DNA of 64,000 bases from Photobacterium rosenbergii (GTDB lineage Bacteria; Pseudomonadota; Gammaproteobacteria; Enterobacterales; Vibrionaceae). The position numbers and the translations under genes are program-made. The DNA is taken from contig NZ_PYMB01000001.1 in the NCBI RefSeq assembly GCF_003026455.1, positions 248,001 through 312,000 of the forward strand. The letters run 5' to 3'. The stretch's first letter is position 1. The number at the start of each line of letters is the position of its first letter. Below are positions 1 to 7,861 of the stretch, piece by piece. The notes beneath the pieces are model-generated. The model had not been told where the DNA came from and searched no databases. It saw only the letters and a list, made by a program, of their open reading frames with translations.

Positions 1-285
1 AGCCTGATAATCAGAGGGCATAATGTTATTAAGGGAGTGGCTGTTTTTTAATTGCTCGACAAGATCGGGGTTTGCCAGAAAGCGTGCGTTGGATTCATCT
101 TCTTCATCCCAACTCTTTGGATCAATGGGTGTTTCTCCACCTGCGATTGAAACAATATCCACTTCGATCCCTTTGTCTACCAGTGCAAAGTAGGGATGGG
201 TTAATTCCGATAGCCAGAAACCCGTCGTTGTTCCTGTATTGCCTAATGCTGCATGGCTGGTAACTACTATCAATGCTTTTGCCAT
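1..285 (-). CDS. DJ-1/PfpI family protein (partial, N-terminal 95 residues)
   Basis: The gene runs off the left edge; only the first 95 residues are present. The start MAKALIVVTSHAALGNTGTT followed by a stretch ending in DIVSIAGGETPIDPKSWDEED matches the opening Rossmann-like strands of the DJ-1/PfpI (class I amidotransferase-like, Hsp31/YhbO-type) family, with the usual (V)SIAGG and P-D-P-x-S/W segments. A strong Shine-Dalgarno (AAGGGAG) lies 8 bases before the ATG at 285. The nucleophile-elbow cysteine that would show whether it is a glyoxalase III/chaperone or an inactive relative lies outside the window. The role is therefore only a family call: aldehyde or glycation stress protein. Confidence 0.8.
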   Translation of the reverse strand, partial: MAKALIVVTSHAALGNTGTTTGFWLSELTHPYFALVDKGIEVDIVSIAGGETPIDPKSWDEEDESNARFLANPDLVEQLKNSHSLNNIMPSDYQA

Positions 286-450
286 AATCATACTCCCTTA
301 AGTAAGAGATAAACTCACAGCGAAAGCATAGTATACCTACATGACTTCATGTCAGAGTCTATTGGGATAAGCGGTGTATGCCGCTGTTAAGCCTGCTCGC
401 TACACTTAACAGAGGCGAGAGTATTTTGGGGTGAATGCAGGAGAACGGAG

Positions 451-825
451 ATGCCAAAGCGAAAGTTGACCATATTCTATGATGGTGCCTGTCCAAGTTG
501 TGTCAATGACCGCAATTGGTTTGAGCGCCGCCTCAGTCAGCCAGAGCATGTTGATTGGTATGATATTACGGGTAGAGACGCGGACTTGAAAGCGATAGGT
601 ATAGACCCAGAACTCGCAATCAGGGAATTGCATGTCATGAATGCTAAGGGGGAAATCCTCAAAGAGCTTGATGCCTATATCTTGCTGTTTGATCAGGTAT
701 GGTATTTACGCCCCATAGCAATGATAGTGGCACTACCTTTTGTAAAAAAGCGGCTATCTCGTTGGTACAGAACAACGGTAGATCGTCGCTTGGCTAGCCA
801 GGGGCGGATAGAAAGCGATAAATGA
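451..825 (+). CDS. DUF393 (DCC family) thioredoxin-fold protein
   Basis: This is a 124-residue cytoplasmic protein. Residues 6-19 read LTIFYDGACPSCVND, the hallmark (FYDGxCxxC) of the DUF393/DCC family of predicted thiol-disulfide oxidoreductases. CPSC is the candidate redox pair at the start of helix 1. The C-terminal half has the family's YLRP and basic RWYRTTVDRRL segments. The length is typical for the family (about 120-140). An AGGAGAACGGAG ribosome site precedes the ATG. It stands alone and converges with the marR gene. No substrate is known for the family, so it is only a predicted redox protein. Confidence 0.85.
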   Translation: MPKRKLTIFYDGACPSCVNDRNWFERRLSQPEHVDWYDITGRDADLKAIGIDPELAIRELHVMNAKGEILKELDAYILLFDQVWYLRPIAMIVALPFVKKRLSRWYRTTVDRRLASQGRIESDK

Positions 826-856
826 AGGTAAGTGCCTAAACTGGACTCACCTTCAT
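822..856. terminator. Convergent hairpin between DUF393 gene and marR
   Basis: ATGAAGGTAAGT (822-833) pairs with ACTCACCTTCAT (845-856) with one mismatch and an 11-nt loop. It overlaps the stop codon of the left gene and lies between two convergent genes. There is no strong U-tract, so it may be a weak bidirectional terminator or an mRNA 3' stabiliser. Confidence 0.45.
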
Positions 857-878
857 ATAAAGCGACATATCTCTCTTG

Positions 879-1307
879 TTAGAGGGCTTTGACCATTTTC
901 TGCAAGAGTGAAATTAATTGCTGTTTCTCATCTGTATCTAAGCTGCTCAGAGCCTGCTCATTGATAGCGACGGGAATTGGCAATAAGTCCGATTTTAACT
1001 CACGTCCTTTTTCGGTCAGAAATATGCGGAATGAGCGGCGACTATTCGGGTCGTTTTGCCTTTCAACTAGACCTAGTTTTTCAAGCTTATCGATAGTTCG
1101 TGTCGTCGTTGAGTTCTCAACTTTAGATTTTTGCGATATCTCAGTTTGGGTAACTCCTTCCTCCTCCCATAAGCACATAAGCGTTGGCCAGAGTGCGATA
1201 GTAAGCCCATGTTTCTTTAATTCTGTGTCGAAAGTCCTTGCCGCATTGTTGGCGACAACATTGATCAGCCACCCGAAGCTGGACTGTCGGTCAAATTCTT
1301 GTGTCAT
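879..1307 (-). CDS. MarR family transcriptional regulator
   Basis: The 142-residue protein has the MarR winged-helix order. A dimerisation helix (about 10-35) is followed by the helix-turn-helix EITQ/TEISQKSKVENSTTTRTIDKLEKLGLVERQ (about 53-82), the wing DPNSRRSFRIFLTEKGRE (about 85-104) and a C-terminal dimer helix. It lies 23 bases downstream of the cytochrome b561 gene on the same strand, so the two are probably cotranscribed. No good ribosome site is visible before its ATG, which fits coupling to the upstream gene. A long palindrome (2005-2050) upstream of the cytochrome b561 gene contains TTGCAATTGCAA, a plausible MarR-dimer operator. I infer that it controls itself and both cytochromes; the ligand is unknown. 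Confidence 0.9.
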   Translation of the reverse strand: MTQEFDRQSSFGWLINVVANNAARTFDTELKKHGLTIALWPTLMCLWEEEGVTQTEISQKSKVENSTTTRTIDKLEKLGLVERQNDPNSRRSFRIFLTEKGRELKSDLLPIPVAINEQALSSLDTDEKQQLISLLQKMVKAL

Positions 1308-1330
1308 AAGGGGAGACTAACCTTTATGGA

Positions 1331-1960
1331 TTATAAACTGGCAACTATTGCTATTGTAACTGATAGGGCTGCAACAAACAGTACCAACGCTTTTAGATTA
1401 CTCGCAAAATGCAGCTTACCTGATTGGAAAGGCTCAGGGGGAGTTTGCTTGCCGGTGATCATGGCGAGTACCAACGGTTTTTTGCGTAACTTGTAAATGA
1501 CTATTGCTGCCAGGTGGATAACAACAAGCCCAACCAAGGTTTTGGCAACAAAAACATGGATCTCTTCAACTATGTAGTAGAACTGATCGCTCAAGATATT
1601 ATCAAGTAACGAGAAGTTATCGAACCAACCGGCTAGCGCCAAACCACTCAGGCATTGGATAATCAAAAGTGTGAGTAGGGCAAAGACCATCAAACCGCCA
1701 GCAGGGTTATGCCCCGGTTTTGGTGAGTGTTTCCCTTTTAGATAGTTCAGTACCACGCGTGGTGAGCGGATAAATTGCGAAAATCGACTCGTTTCACTGC
1801 CAAACACTCCCCAGCAGATCCGCCACAGCAGAAGAGAAAGTAATGCTAGTCCGAACGTAACATGGGGACCTCCGCCATTGAAGCCGCTCATTGCAACAAG
1901 GGTGAAGAGTAATGCCTGTAGCCAGTGGTAAAGCCTTGTTGGTAAATCCCAAATCTTCAT
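1331..1960 (-). CDS. Cytochrome b561-family di-haem membrane protein
   Basis: The 209-residue inner-membrane protein begins MKIWDLPTRLYHWLQALLF, the typical start of the prokaryotic cytochrome b561/Ni-Fe-hydrogenase b subunit group (W-D-x-P-x-R-x-x-H-W). There are four to five hydrophobic helices. Candidate haem ligands are the histidines in RLYHW (about 12), GGPHV (about 33) and the late pair EEIHVF and VVIHLA. Such proteins move electrons from quinol to a soluble c-type cytochrome or dehydrogenase. The gene diverges from a cytochrome c' gene, which is the natural electron partner or co-sensor. It is followed by marR. The start ATG at 1960 is supported by family alignment. Confidence 0.88.
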   Translation of the reverse strand: MKIWDLPTRLYHWLQALLFTLVAMSGFNGGGPHVTFGLALLSLLLWRICWGVFGSETSRFSQFIRSPRVVLNYLKGKHSPKPGHNPAGGLMVFALLTLLIIQCLSGLALAGWFDNFSLLDNILSDQFYYIVEEIHVFVAKTLVGLVVIHLAAIVIYKLRKKPLVLAMITGKQTPPEPFQSGKLHFASNLKALVLFVAALSVTIAIVASL

Positions 1961-2004
1961 AGTCTTTGACCTTTTTTAAGTAGTTCCGATTTGTTGATGA
2001 AGTG

Positions 2005-2050
2005 AATTTACACTGCAATAGTTGCAATTGCAACTATTGCAGTGTAAATT
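2005..2050. promoter_or_regulatory. 46-bp perfect palindrome, probable MarR operator
   Basis: Two 23-base arms (2005-2027 and 2028-2050) are exact reverse complements with no spacer, centred on TTGCAATTGCAA. It lies 44 bp before the cytochrome b561 start (leftward) and 55 bp before the cytochrome c' start (rightward), where both promoters should be. MarR-family operators are short palindromes of this kind. The outer arms could hold a second dimer site, or the palindrome could form a cruciform or RNA hairpin. Confidence 0.8.
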
Positions 2051-2105
2051 TATCCCGTCGAAACAGAATGACTAATTACAACAAGCTACAAAATGGGAGT
2101 GACGA

Positions 2106-2594
2106 ATGATGATGAAGCAAAGAAAATCTGTAGTGGTGGGTGTCGCGTTGGGACTTGGCCTCAGTTTCTCTACTGTCTCGCTAGCAACTAGCGCTGGAGG
2201 GCAACAAGATACCCAGTCAAGTGCTGCGCAGAGTATCGAACAACGCCAACAGGCCTTTGTCCAAATTGAATCGGGTGCCAAGCTGGCAGGAAAGACGCTC
2301 GATAATAAACAAGTCGATTGGGAGGGCCTGGAGCAAATTTCACAAGAGTTGCATCAATCATCGGTAAGCTTGCATTCTTTGTTCCCAGAGGGAAGCCAGC
2401 AAGGCAGCAAAGCCAAAGAGAAGGTCTGGAAAGACAAAGCAAAATTCGAACGTTCATTAAACCAAATGGATGCGGGGTTTGAGCAGTTGTACCAGGCAAC
2501 TCTGACAGCAGATAAAAAAGTCGCTCAGCAAGGGCTAAAGAGTGCCCAATCTACATGTAAAGCGTGTCACCGCCAGTATCGTTCACGTTGGTAG
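2106..2594 (+). CDS. Cytochrome c' / c556 family (class II c-type cytochrome), periplasmic
   Basis: The 162-residue precursor has an N-terminal signal peptide (MMMKQRKSVVVGVALGLGLS...SLA). It has a four-helix-bundle-like body rich in charged helices. The single haem motif CKACH lies near the C-terminus, followed by RQYR, which is the class II (cytochrome c'/c556) arrangement. Residue spacing and length fit the family. Three ATGs in a row (2106, 2109, 2112) follow GGGAGTGA; the first is taken. Cytochromes c' bind nitric oxide or act as electron carriers. Divergence from a b561-type quinol oxidising subunit suggests a two-component redox chain whose expression is set by the shared palindrome. 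Confidence 0.88.
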   Translation: MMMKQRKSVVVGVALGLGLSFSTVSLATSAGGQQDTQSSAAQSIEQRQQAFVQIESGAKLAGKTLDNKQVDWEGLEQISQELHQSSVSLHSLFPEGSQQGSKAKEKVWKDKAKFERSLNQMDAGFEQLYQATLTADKKVAQQGLKSAQSTCKACHRQYRSRW

Positions 2595-2667
2595 TAGCAA
2601 TTATTCTCTTAGCCTTTTTTAACTGTGCTGTTAAGCTAGTTGAATATTGATTCAACAGTAGAAAAAC

Positions 2668-3855
2668 ATGCAAACACATTATCAGGGAAAAGGGTGGAAG
2701 ACGCCTGAGGTATTTTTGGTATTAATTTCAATTATTGTACCTGTGGCATTTTCAAGTTGGCAGGCACTATTGAATAACTTTGTTATCGAGGAGGCGTCTT
2801 TTACAGGGGCTGATATCGGCTTATTACAAAGTGTACGTGAAATACCGGGCTTTCTGGCCTTTACAGCTGTCTTCGTTTTACTGTTTATTCGTGAGCAGAG
2901 GTTTATGTTGCTCTCGCTTGCGATGCTGACGATCGGAGTCGCGATTACCGGCTTTTTCCCATCAGTGTTCGGCCTATTAATGACAACCCTGTTAATGTCT
3001 ACCGGGTTCCATTACTTTGAAACGCTCAAACAGTCTTTATCCCTGCAATGGCTGAGTAAAGAAGAGGCACCAGAGGTACTGGGTAAACTTATTTCGGTCG
3101 GTGCCTTGGCTTCACTTTGCACATACGGTGCCTTATGGCTGATGCTTGAGCAGTTTGAAATGTCATTTAAGTGGGTTTACCTCATTACGGGCATGGCGGC
3201 TTTTGCGGTATTGGTTTTTATTGCAGTGACATTTCCTGAATTTAAAAGTGAAACCGTACAGAACAAGAAGCTGGTTTTACGCAAACGTTACTGGCTATAT
3301 TATGCGTTAACCTTCATGAGTGGTGCTCGCCGTCAGATCTTCATTGTGTTTGCTGGTTTCCTGATGGTCGAGAAGTTCGGTTATTCTGCCGCAGATATCA
3401 CTTTGTTGTTCTTAATCAATTATCTATTCAATTGGCTATTTGCCAAAAAAATTGGCCGCTTTATCGGTAAAGTCGGTGAGCGCAAGGCATTGGTATTTGA
3501 ATATGTGGGCTTAATCGGTGTCTTTGCAGGGTATGCGGTTGTGGAGCAGGCTGAAATGGCGGCAGCGCTATATGTGGTTGACCATTTATTTTTTGCCCTA
3601 GCGTTGGCAATGAAAACCTACTTCCAGAAAATTGCCGACCCCGCTGATATGGCTTCAACTGCCGGGGTCGCATTTACCATCAACCACATTGCAGCGGTTG
3701 TTATTCCGGTTAGCTTCGGGCTACTCTGGCTTACGTCGCCTGCCGCAGTGTTTTTCGCTGGTGCCGCGATGGCTGGTGTGTCACTGCTTTTGTCACTGAA
3801 TATCCCTGCCAAACCCGAGGAAGGCAATGAAGTCAGGGTATTGGCTTGGCGTTAA
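2668..3855 (+). CDS. Major facilitator superfamily transporter, substrate unknown
   Basis: The 395-residue protein has about 12 hydrophobic helices and a central charged loop (around 185-215, FPEFKSETVQNKKLVLRKRYW). Motifs such as EIPGFLAFTAVFV and a second-half KKIGRFIGKVGERKAL loop match the MFS cytoplasmic loop pattern. No signature points to a particular substrate. The gene stands alone, with a weak ribosome site before the ATG. It is followed by a 139-bp gap and the deaminase gene. An uncharacterised efflux or uptake role is all that can be said. Confidence 0.8.
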   Translation: MQTHYQGKGWKTPEVFLVLISIIVPVAFSSWQALLNNFVIEEASFTGADIGLLQSVREIPGFLAFTAVFVLLFIREQRFMLLSLAMLTIGVAITGFFPSVFGLLMTTLLMSTGFHYFETLKQSLSLQWLSKEEAPEVLGKLISVGALASLCTYGALWLMLEQFEMSFKWVYLITGMAAFAVLVFIAVTFPEFKSETVQNKKLVLRKRYWLYYALTFMSGARRQIFIVFAGFLMVEKFGYSAADITLLFLINYLFNWLFAKKIGRFIGKVGERKALVFEYVGLIGVFAGYAVVEQAEMAAALYVVDHLFFALALAMKTYFQKIADPADMASTAGVAFTINHIAAVVIPVSFGLLWLTSPAAVFFAGAAMAGVSLLLSLNIPAKPEEGNEVRVLAWR

Positions 3856-3994
3856 AATACACATTCATTGACAAGGTCGGACTTGAGCGACACGCATAAG
3901 TTTTGCATCATATATCCCATTGATTTCAAGACTTGCCCGCTGGCATAGCTTGAACTCCTGGAATAACACCTATAAAGAGTAAAAGGTAAAGATC

Positions 3995-4450
3995 ATGATT
4001 TCGAAATGGGCAGTGCGCTTTTTTCAAATGGCGGAGCTAGTAGGCTCATGGAGTAAAGATCCTTCGACCCAAGTTGGTGCTGTTATTACCAAAGGGAACC
4101 GAATTGTATCGGTAGGCTTTAATGGCTATCCCCATGGTGTATCAGACAGTGCCGATACTGATGACCGCGAGATGAAGCTTTTGAAAACGCTTCATGCGGA
4201 AGAGAATGCCATTTTGTTTGCTAAGCGAGATTTGGCCGACTGTGATATCTGGGTGACTCACTTTCCTTGCCCAAATTGTGCAGCAAAAATTATTCAGACC
4301 GGCATTTCAACTGTCCATTGTCCTGAACAGACAGAAGACTTCCTGTCACGTTGGGGTGATAAAATCCAAGTTAGTCAGGAAATGTTTGAGCAGGCTGGAG
4401 TAAGAGTAAACTGGTTACCACTGGCTGAACTTGACCGTAAAGCAAACTAA
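3995..4450 (+). CDS. Deoxycytidylate (dCMP) deaminase family zinc enzyme
   Basis: The 151-residue protein shows the cytidine/deoxycytidylate deaminase core. THAEEN (catalytic His and Glu, about 66-71) lies upstream of FPCPNCAAKII (zinc cysteines, about 89-99). The N-terminal SKDPSTQVGAVI and VGFNGYPHGV segments are typical of dCMP deaminases. The reaction for the family is hydrolytic deamination of dCMP to dUMP for dTTP supply; without the allosteric residues checked, the exact nucleotide is an inference. The gene has a good ribosome site (AAAGGTAAAG) and its own terminator at 4480-4509. Confidence 0.88.
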   Translation: MISKWAVRFFQMAELVGSWSKDPSTQVGAVITKGNRIVSVGFNGYPHGVSDSADTDDREMKLLKTLHAEENAILFAKRDLADCDIWVTHFPCPNCAAKIIQTGISTVHCPEQTEDFLSRWGDKIQVSQEMFEQAGVRVNWLPLAELDRKAN

Positions 4451-4479
4451 CTTCAGCAAGTGAACGATCACCAAAAAGG

Positions 4480-4509
4480 AAAGAGGCTGCACAGTGCAGC
4501 CTCTTTTTT
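4480..4509. terminator. Rho-independent terminator, bidirectional
   Basis: A strong GC-containing stem AAGAGGCTGCAC (4481-4492) with GTGCAGCCTCTT (4494-4505) is followed by a T-run on the plus strand and preceded by an A-run. It serves the convergent deaminase and patatin genes. Confidence 0.9.
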
Positions 4510-4530
4510 ATTTTTTGTGTATCAAAGTGG

Positions 4531-5412
4531 TTATAGACAGAAGTGGCAGTTTTCGTCGGTAAGCCCATGGCGCCCCATTAGGTTACTGATATGAGAATGA
4601 CCCGCATCCAGCCCCATGCTGTAACCTTCTTCTAATACTTCAGGCTTCATTGTCAGCCTTTTAACTGCGAAGTTTTCCGGTGGTGCTATCACTTTTACAA
4701 CGGTATTCGCAGGAGGATTACGGATGAACTCCAGTGAAGCGTTGTAATTTTCAGCGCGGTGTACCATTGCCTCTGCCACACCTGGGTAGCGTGACAACAG
4801 TTTTTTCATTAACCAAGGATGCTTGGCGGGGTTCATTTGGTAACTCAAAGGGTGAGAGAGAACTACCGTAATATCCCTAGCACCGCGATGGTAAGCTTCT
4901 TTTACCGGAATAGAGTCTGCAACCCCGCCATCGGTATAGCATGCGCCTGAAAAGCAAGAGGGCGTTTTCACTGCAATCGGTAATGCTGCAGTTGCAATGA
5001 GTGCTTCCTGCATATTTGACTCGTTAATGCGGTAATAGTCAGCATGACCATTAGATACATTGGTAACGGTTGCCAAAAAGGGGATACCTTCAAAGAGGCT
5101 TTGCTTATCAACAGGGTATCGACGGTTTGATTCTTGCCATAGCCATTCGACATCAACCAAATCCCCACCTTTTAGAAAGCGTTTCGGGTTGATAAACGTT
5201 TTGCTTGTCGCAAGTTCAGTAATGACGTTATAGCTACGCTTGGGTTGGTTTGAAAGGTAACCAAGCAAATTAGACGCGCCGGCTGAAACACCAATGGCAA
5301 AATCATACGGCTGAAAGTCGCAAGACATAAAGGCATCCAATACACCACTGGCAAAAATGCCACGCATTGCGCCACCTTCTACAATTAATGCGCGACTGTT
5401 TTCAATATACAT
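4531..5412 (-). CDS. Patatin-like phospholipase (YjjU-type)
   Basis: The 293-residue soluble protein has the patatin order. The oxyanion-hole glycine run is RALIVEGGAMRGIFASGVLDAF (about 7-28), the nucleophile elbow is GVSAGASN (Ser about 43), and the catalytic aspartate is in TDGGVADSIPV (about 165). It ends with a cysteine-bearing tail NCHFCL. The length and EGGAMRGIFAAGVLD-like start match the YjjU subgroup of bacterial patatins, predicted serine acyl hydrolases acting on lipids. GAGG lies 7 bases before the ATG at 5412. It diverges from the macrodomain gene, and in enterobacteria yjjU-type genes are stand-alone. The substrate is unknown. Confidence 0.87.
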   Translation of the reverse strand: MYIENSRALIVEGGAMRGIFASGVLDAFMSCDFQPYDFAIGVSAGASNLLGYLSNQPKRSYNVITELATSKTFINPKRFLKGGDLVDVEWLWQESNRRYPVDKQSLFEGIPFLATVTNVSNGHADYYRINESNMQEALIATAALPIAVKTPSCFSGACYTDGGVADSIPVKEAYHRGARDITVVLSHPLSYQMNPAKHPWLMKKLLSRYPGVAEAMVHRAENYNASLEFIRNPPANTVVKVIAPPENFAVKRLTMKPEVLEEGYSMGLDAGHSHISNLMGRHGLTDENCHFCL

Positions 5413-5533
5413 ACAAACCTCAATATCTCTGTTACCCGGGAAGGTTACGCGGTGTTGGAGTGAAGCGATATTTGGTTTTGGTTATTGTTGTAATCAGTAT
5501 TTTCTAACAATACTCTCGAGAGGGGGATGCTGG

Positions 5534-6046
5534 ATGGGCATACATATTGTACAAGGTGATATCACCCGAGCTTTAGCGGATGCGATAGTGAATGCGGCAA
5601 ACCCAACCATGTTAGGAGGCGGTGGCGTGGACGGGGCTATTCATCGTGCTGCGGGACCGGAGTTACTGGCTGCTTGCAAGCAAGTACCTTTAACCGAGAG
5701 GGGAAGGTGCCCGTTTGGTGAAGCGAGGATCACAGCGGCGGGAAAATTGAATGCAAGATATGTTATCCATACCGCGGGGCCTATTTATTCACAGTCAGAA
5801 GCACCAGCCTTGGTGTTAGCTTCTTCTTATCGTAATTCAATGCGCCTTGCATTGGAAAATGGCTGTAAGAGTATCGCTTTTCCAGCGATATCTTGTGGGG
5901 TGTATGGTTATCCACTGAATGAAGCGGCGGAGATAGCAGTGTCTGTCTGTTTGGAAGATGAATTCAAGTCGCTTGAAAAGACGTTTTACCTTTTTGGTGA
6001 GGATATTGTTCAAGTATGGCGGCAGGTGTTAAGCCAACATAGATGA
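5534..6046 (+). CDS. ymdB: Macrodomain O-acetyl-ADP-ribose deacetylase
   Basis: The 170-residue single macrodomain has IVQGDITRALADAIVNAANPTMLGGGGVDGAIHRAAGPELL at its start, the ADP-ribose-binding loop with N-A-A-N and GGGGVDGAIH motifs, and later YVIHTAGPIY and SIAFPAISCGVYGYP. These are diagnostic of the YmdB/MacroD class that hydrolyses O-acetyl-ADP-ribose and mono-ADP-ribosyl esters. An upstream in-frame extension to 5357 overlaps the patatin gene and is not conserved in style. The ATG at 5534, with GAGAGGGGG before it, is the better start. E. coli YmdB also modulates RNase III; that role here is only by analogy. Confidence 0.88.
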   Translation: MGIHIVQGDITRALADAIVNAANPTMLGGGGVDGAIHRAAGPELLAACKQVPLTERGRCPFGEARITAAGKLNARYVIHTAGPIYSQSEAPALVLASSYRNSMRLALENGCKSIAFPAISCGVYGYPLNEAAEIAVSVCLEDEFKSLEKTFYLFGEDIVQVWRQVLSQHR

Positions 6047-6337
6047 CCAATTTTACATCTGATAGCTATAAACAGGATTAGCAACAAACTATCCCCAGAA
6101 ACTGTGGATAACTCGATTGATTGATAAAGTGTCGTGATGGTTACAGCTTGATTATTAAAATGAATTTCATGCGGTATAAGTTTATGTTGTTTTGTTGATG
6201 GTTTTTAATTGATTGTTAATGGCTGGTTTGTGGTTTTCATATAGTGTTTAATTCTGTTTCAGCTGGCAAAAACGCTTGTTTCAGCAGGTCTACAGCATTA
6301 GTATCTACGCCGAATTTTACCTTGTGGAGATACTTTA
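6047..6337. other. AT-rich gap with a perfect DnaA-box sequence
   Basis: This gap has no ORF with coding character. It contains TGTGGATAA at 6103-6111, an exact match (reverse strand TTATCCACA) to the DnaA-box consensus, in an otherwise AT-rich stretch. The promoter for the downstream membrane protein must also lie here. A single box is not evidence of an origin. Confidence 0.4.
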
Positions 6338-6883
6338 ATGGACTTTATCGTCGAAGTGCTGGGATGGACCAGTGTCGCCTTTTACATTTCACTGACTATT
6401 TTCAATAGTATGAAGGCAACGCGCTTTGCTGCGTTTGGTTCTGCTGCGAACGATACGGTTTGGGCCCTGTTGATGGGTTGGTACCCAAAGGTAATTCTTA
6501 ATCTAGCGGTAGCAAGTGTGAACTCTTATCGCTACGCAAAAGATTTCATGAAAGTCTCTAAGGCACTGCTGATTGCCTTAGGCAGCGTTATGGCTGTAGG
6601 TATTGGCTATATTCTTTACGTGGCCGTTTCTTCTTTTGTGGCTGAGCCAACATTGGCGGTCGGTTTCCAGTTTATGGACTTAGGTATTATCCTGACAGCC
6701 ATCTACATGACTAGCCTACGTAAATACCGTGTGCTTATGCTGATGTCTGGTTTCGTTGGTATGGTGGGTTATTACGGTAACCCTCAGATGATGATCATCA
6801 AAGCATTGGTTATCGGTATCATGTCTTACAAGCTATACAAGAACCAAGACGAAAGCACCCAAGAGGCAGCTGCTCAGTCTTAA
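6338..6883 (+). CDS. YgjV-like inner-membrane protein
   Basis: The 181-residue protein has about five to six hydrophobic helices (roughly 5-25, 38-60, 73-100, 110-125, 131-150, 153-166) and a charged, glutamine-rich tail. Length and layout, including short loops ending in NSYRYAKD and KYRVLM, resemble the YgjV family of small inner-membrane proteins of unknown function. The similarity is by eye and not strong. A ribosome site (TGGAG) precedes the ATG. A strong terminator follows directly, so it is monocistronic. Confidence 0.6.
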   Translation: MDFIVEVLGWTSVAFYISLTIFNSMKATRFAAFGSAANDTVWALLMGWYPKVILNLAVASVNSYRYAKDFMKVSKALLIALGSVMAVGIGYILYVAVSSFVAEPTLAVGFQFMDLGIILTAIYMTSLRKYRVLMLMSGFVGMVGYYGNPQMMIIKALVIGIMSYKLYKNQDESTQEAAAQS

Positions 6884-6900
6884 TGTGATTCGAAAAAGAA

Positions 6901-6935
6901 AGCCCCGGACCTGTGAGGTTCCGGGGCTTTTTTTA
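6901..6935 (+). terminator. Rho-independent terminator
   Basis: AGCCCCGGAcct pairs with aggTtCCGGGGCT around a GTG loop, followed by seven Ts. It ends the YgjV-like gene and forms the left boundary of the accessory cassette. Confidence 0.95.
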
Positions 6936-7039
6936 TCTAACATTCCTTTGTTACTGTATGATGCAAAGAAGTTTGGCTACAATTTTCTTCATCACAATTT
7001 TGTTGACACTTGAAAGCGATCAACTAAAAGGACAGAGTA

Positions 7040-7057
7040 ATGGCTATTGGCAAATAA
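7040..7057 (+). other. Five-codon ORF with good ribosome site, possible gene remnant
   Basis: AAAAGGACAGAGTA precedes ATG GCT ATT GGC AAA TAA (peptide MAIGK). A TTGACA-like -35 element lies about 30 bp upstream. Translation signals in front of an ORF that stops after five codons, 6 bp from the end of the MerR gene, look like the 5' stub of a gene cut by insertion of the cassette. Chance is not excluded. Confidence 0.3.
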
Positions 7058-7063
7058 CTACCT

Positions 7064-7861
7064 TTAATTCTTAAGTCTTACTTGTATTTCACCGTAAAAA
7101 CCTTTATGAGAAAATACAAATGATTTGTTTTTCATAATGTAAATTCTTTCATTTAAACAATCAATTTTATTGTTACTTATATATCTATCCAGTTCCTTTT
7201 CTTTTTCTAATGCGTCATCATTGTTATCAGTATAGAAGCTATATATTAGGTAATTACCACCTTCGAAGACTTTTACATTACCGTCTTCTATAAACTCTTT
7301 GTTATTATCTGATATAATTGCGATTGCAGACAAGTTGGTGTTGGTTAATCTATAGATGTCTTTCTTGTGAAAATCAAAATTGTCATTTTTTATCTTTCTA
7401 AGTGAGTCATAAACATTCTTGCTAGAAATGTTATTATTTTTGCGAGCCTTTTCAAGCAATAAAAAAGATCTTCTCTCCTTTTTCTTGATTGTGAAATCTG
7501 AACTCTTAACAAAACTTCTTTTCGCAAGAGCAATGCTTTCGTCTATATCATCAATACGTGAGTTTAACTCCCTCACTTCATGGATTAACTCTTCTTTTGA
7601 ACGTACTAATGTTTCTATGTATTTACTCTCAGTATAATTATCTAGTAAGTTTTTAATATCTTTGATTGGTATGCCCATACTGCGTAATTTGATTATGTCA
7701 GAAAGTCGACCTACATTTTTAATGTCATATTGTCTATATCCACTTTCTAAAATCTCTGATGGTTCTATCAACCCTTCTTTTTCATAGAACCTTATATTAG
7801 ATGGGGCTGTATTAAGTAGTTTTGCCATTTCGCCAATCATTATATTTTTTCTTTTTGCCAT
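7064..7861 (-). CDS. MerR family regulator with GyrI-like ligand-binding C-terminus
   Basis: The 265-residue protein has the MerR helix-turn-helix and wing at the start: IGEMAKLLNTAPSNIRFYEKEGL, then the GYRQYD wing and RLSDIIKLRSMGIPIKDIKNLL. A coiled dimer helix runs about 70-115. A long C-terminal part ends with FYGEIQVRLKN, resembling effector-binding (GyrI/BmrR-type) domains. The ATG at 7861 follows AGGAGGGGG and is preferred to an upstream start. The gene is very AT-rich with many AAA/ATA/AGA codons, unlike the flanking core genes. It diverges from the epimerase operon whose promoter has a 19-bp spacer with a dyad, the classic target of MerR activators. Confidence 0.85.
   Translation of the reverse strand: MAKRKNIMIGEMAKLLNTAPSNIRFYEKEGLIEPSEILESGYRQYDIKNVGRLSDIIKLRSMGIPIKDIKNLLDNYTESKYIETLVRSKEELIHEVRELNSRIDDIDESIALAKRSFVKSSDFTIKKKERRSFLLLEKARKNNNISSKNVYDSLRKIKNDNFDFHKKDIYRLTNTNLSAIAIISDNNKEFIEDGNVKVFEGGNYLIYSFYTDNNDDALEKEKELDRYISNNKIDCLNERIYIMKNKSFVFSHKGFYGEIQVRLKN

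Noticed and set aside
889..1320. Plus-strand ORF opposite marR
   Set aside because: It is an antisense shadow of the clear MarR coding sequence.
5357..5533. N-terminal extension of the macrodomain protein to 5357
   Set aside because: It overlaps the divergent patatin gene, has no ribosome site and adds sequence unlike the family; ATG 5534 fits.
6047..6337. Replication origin on the basis of the DnaA box
   Set aside because: Only one box is present; no cluster, no rctB/dnaA/parAB genes and no AT-rich unwinding repeats were seen.
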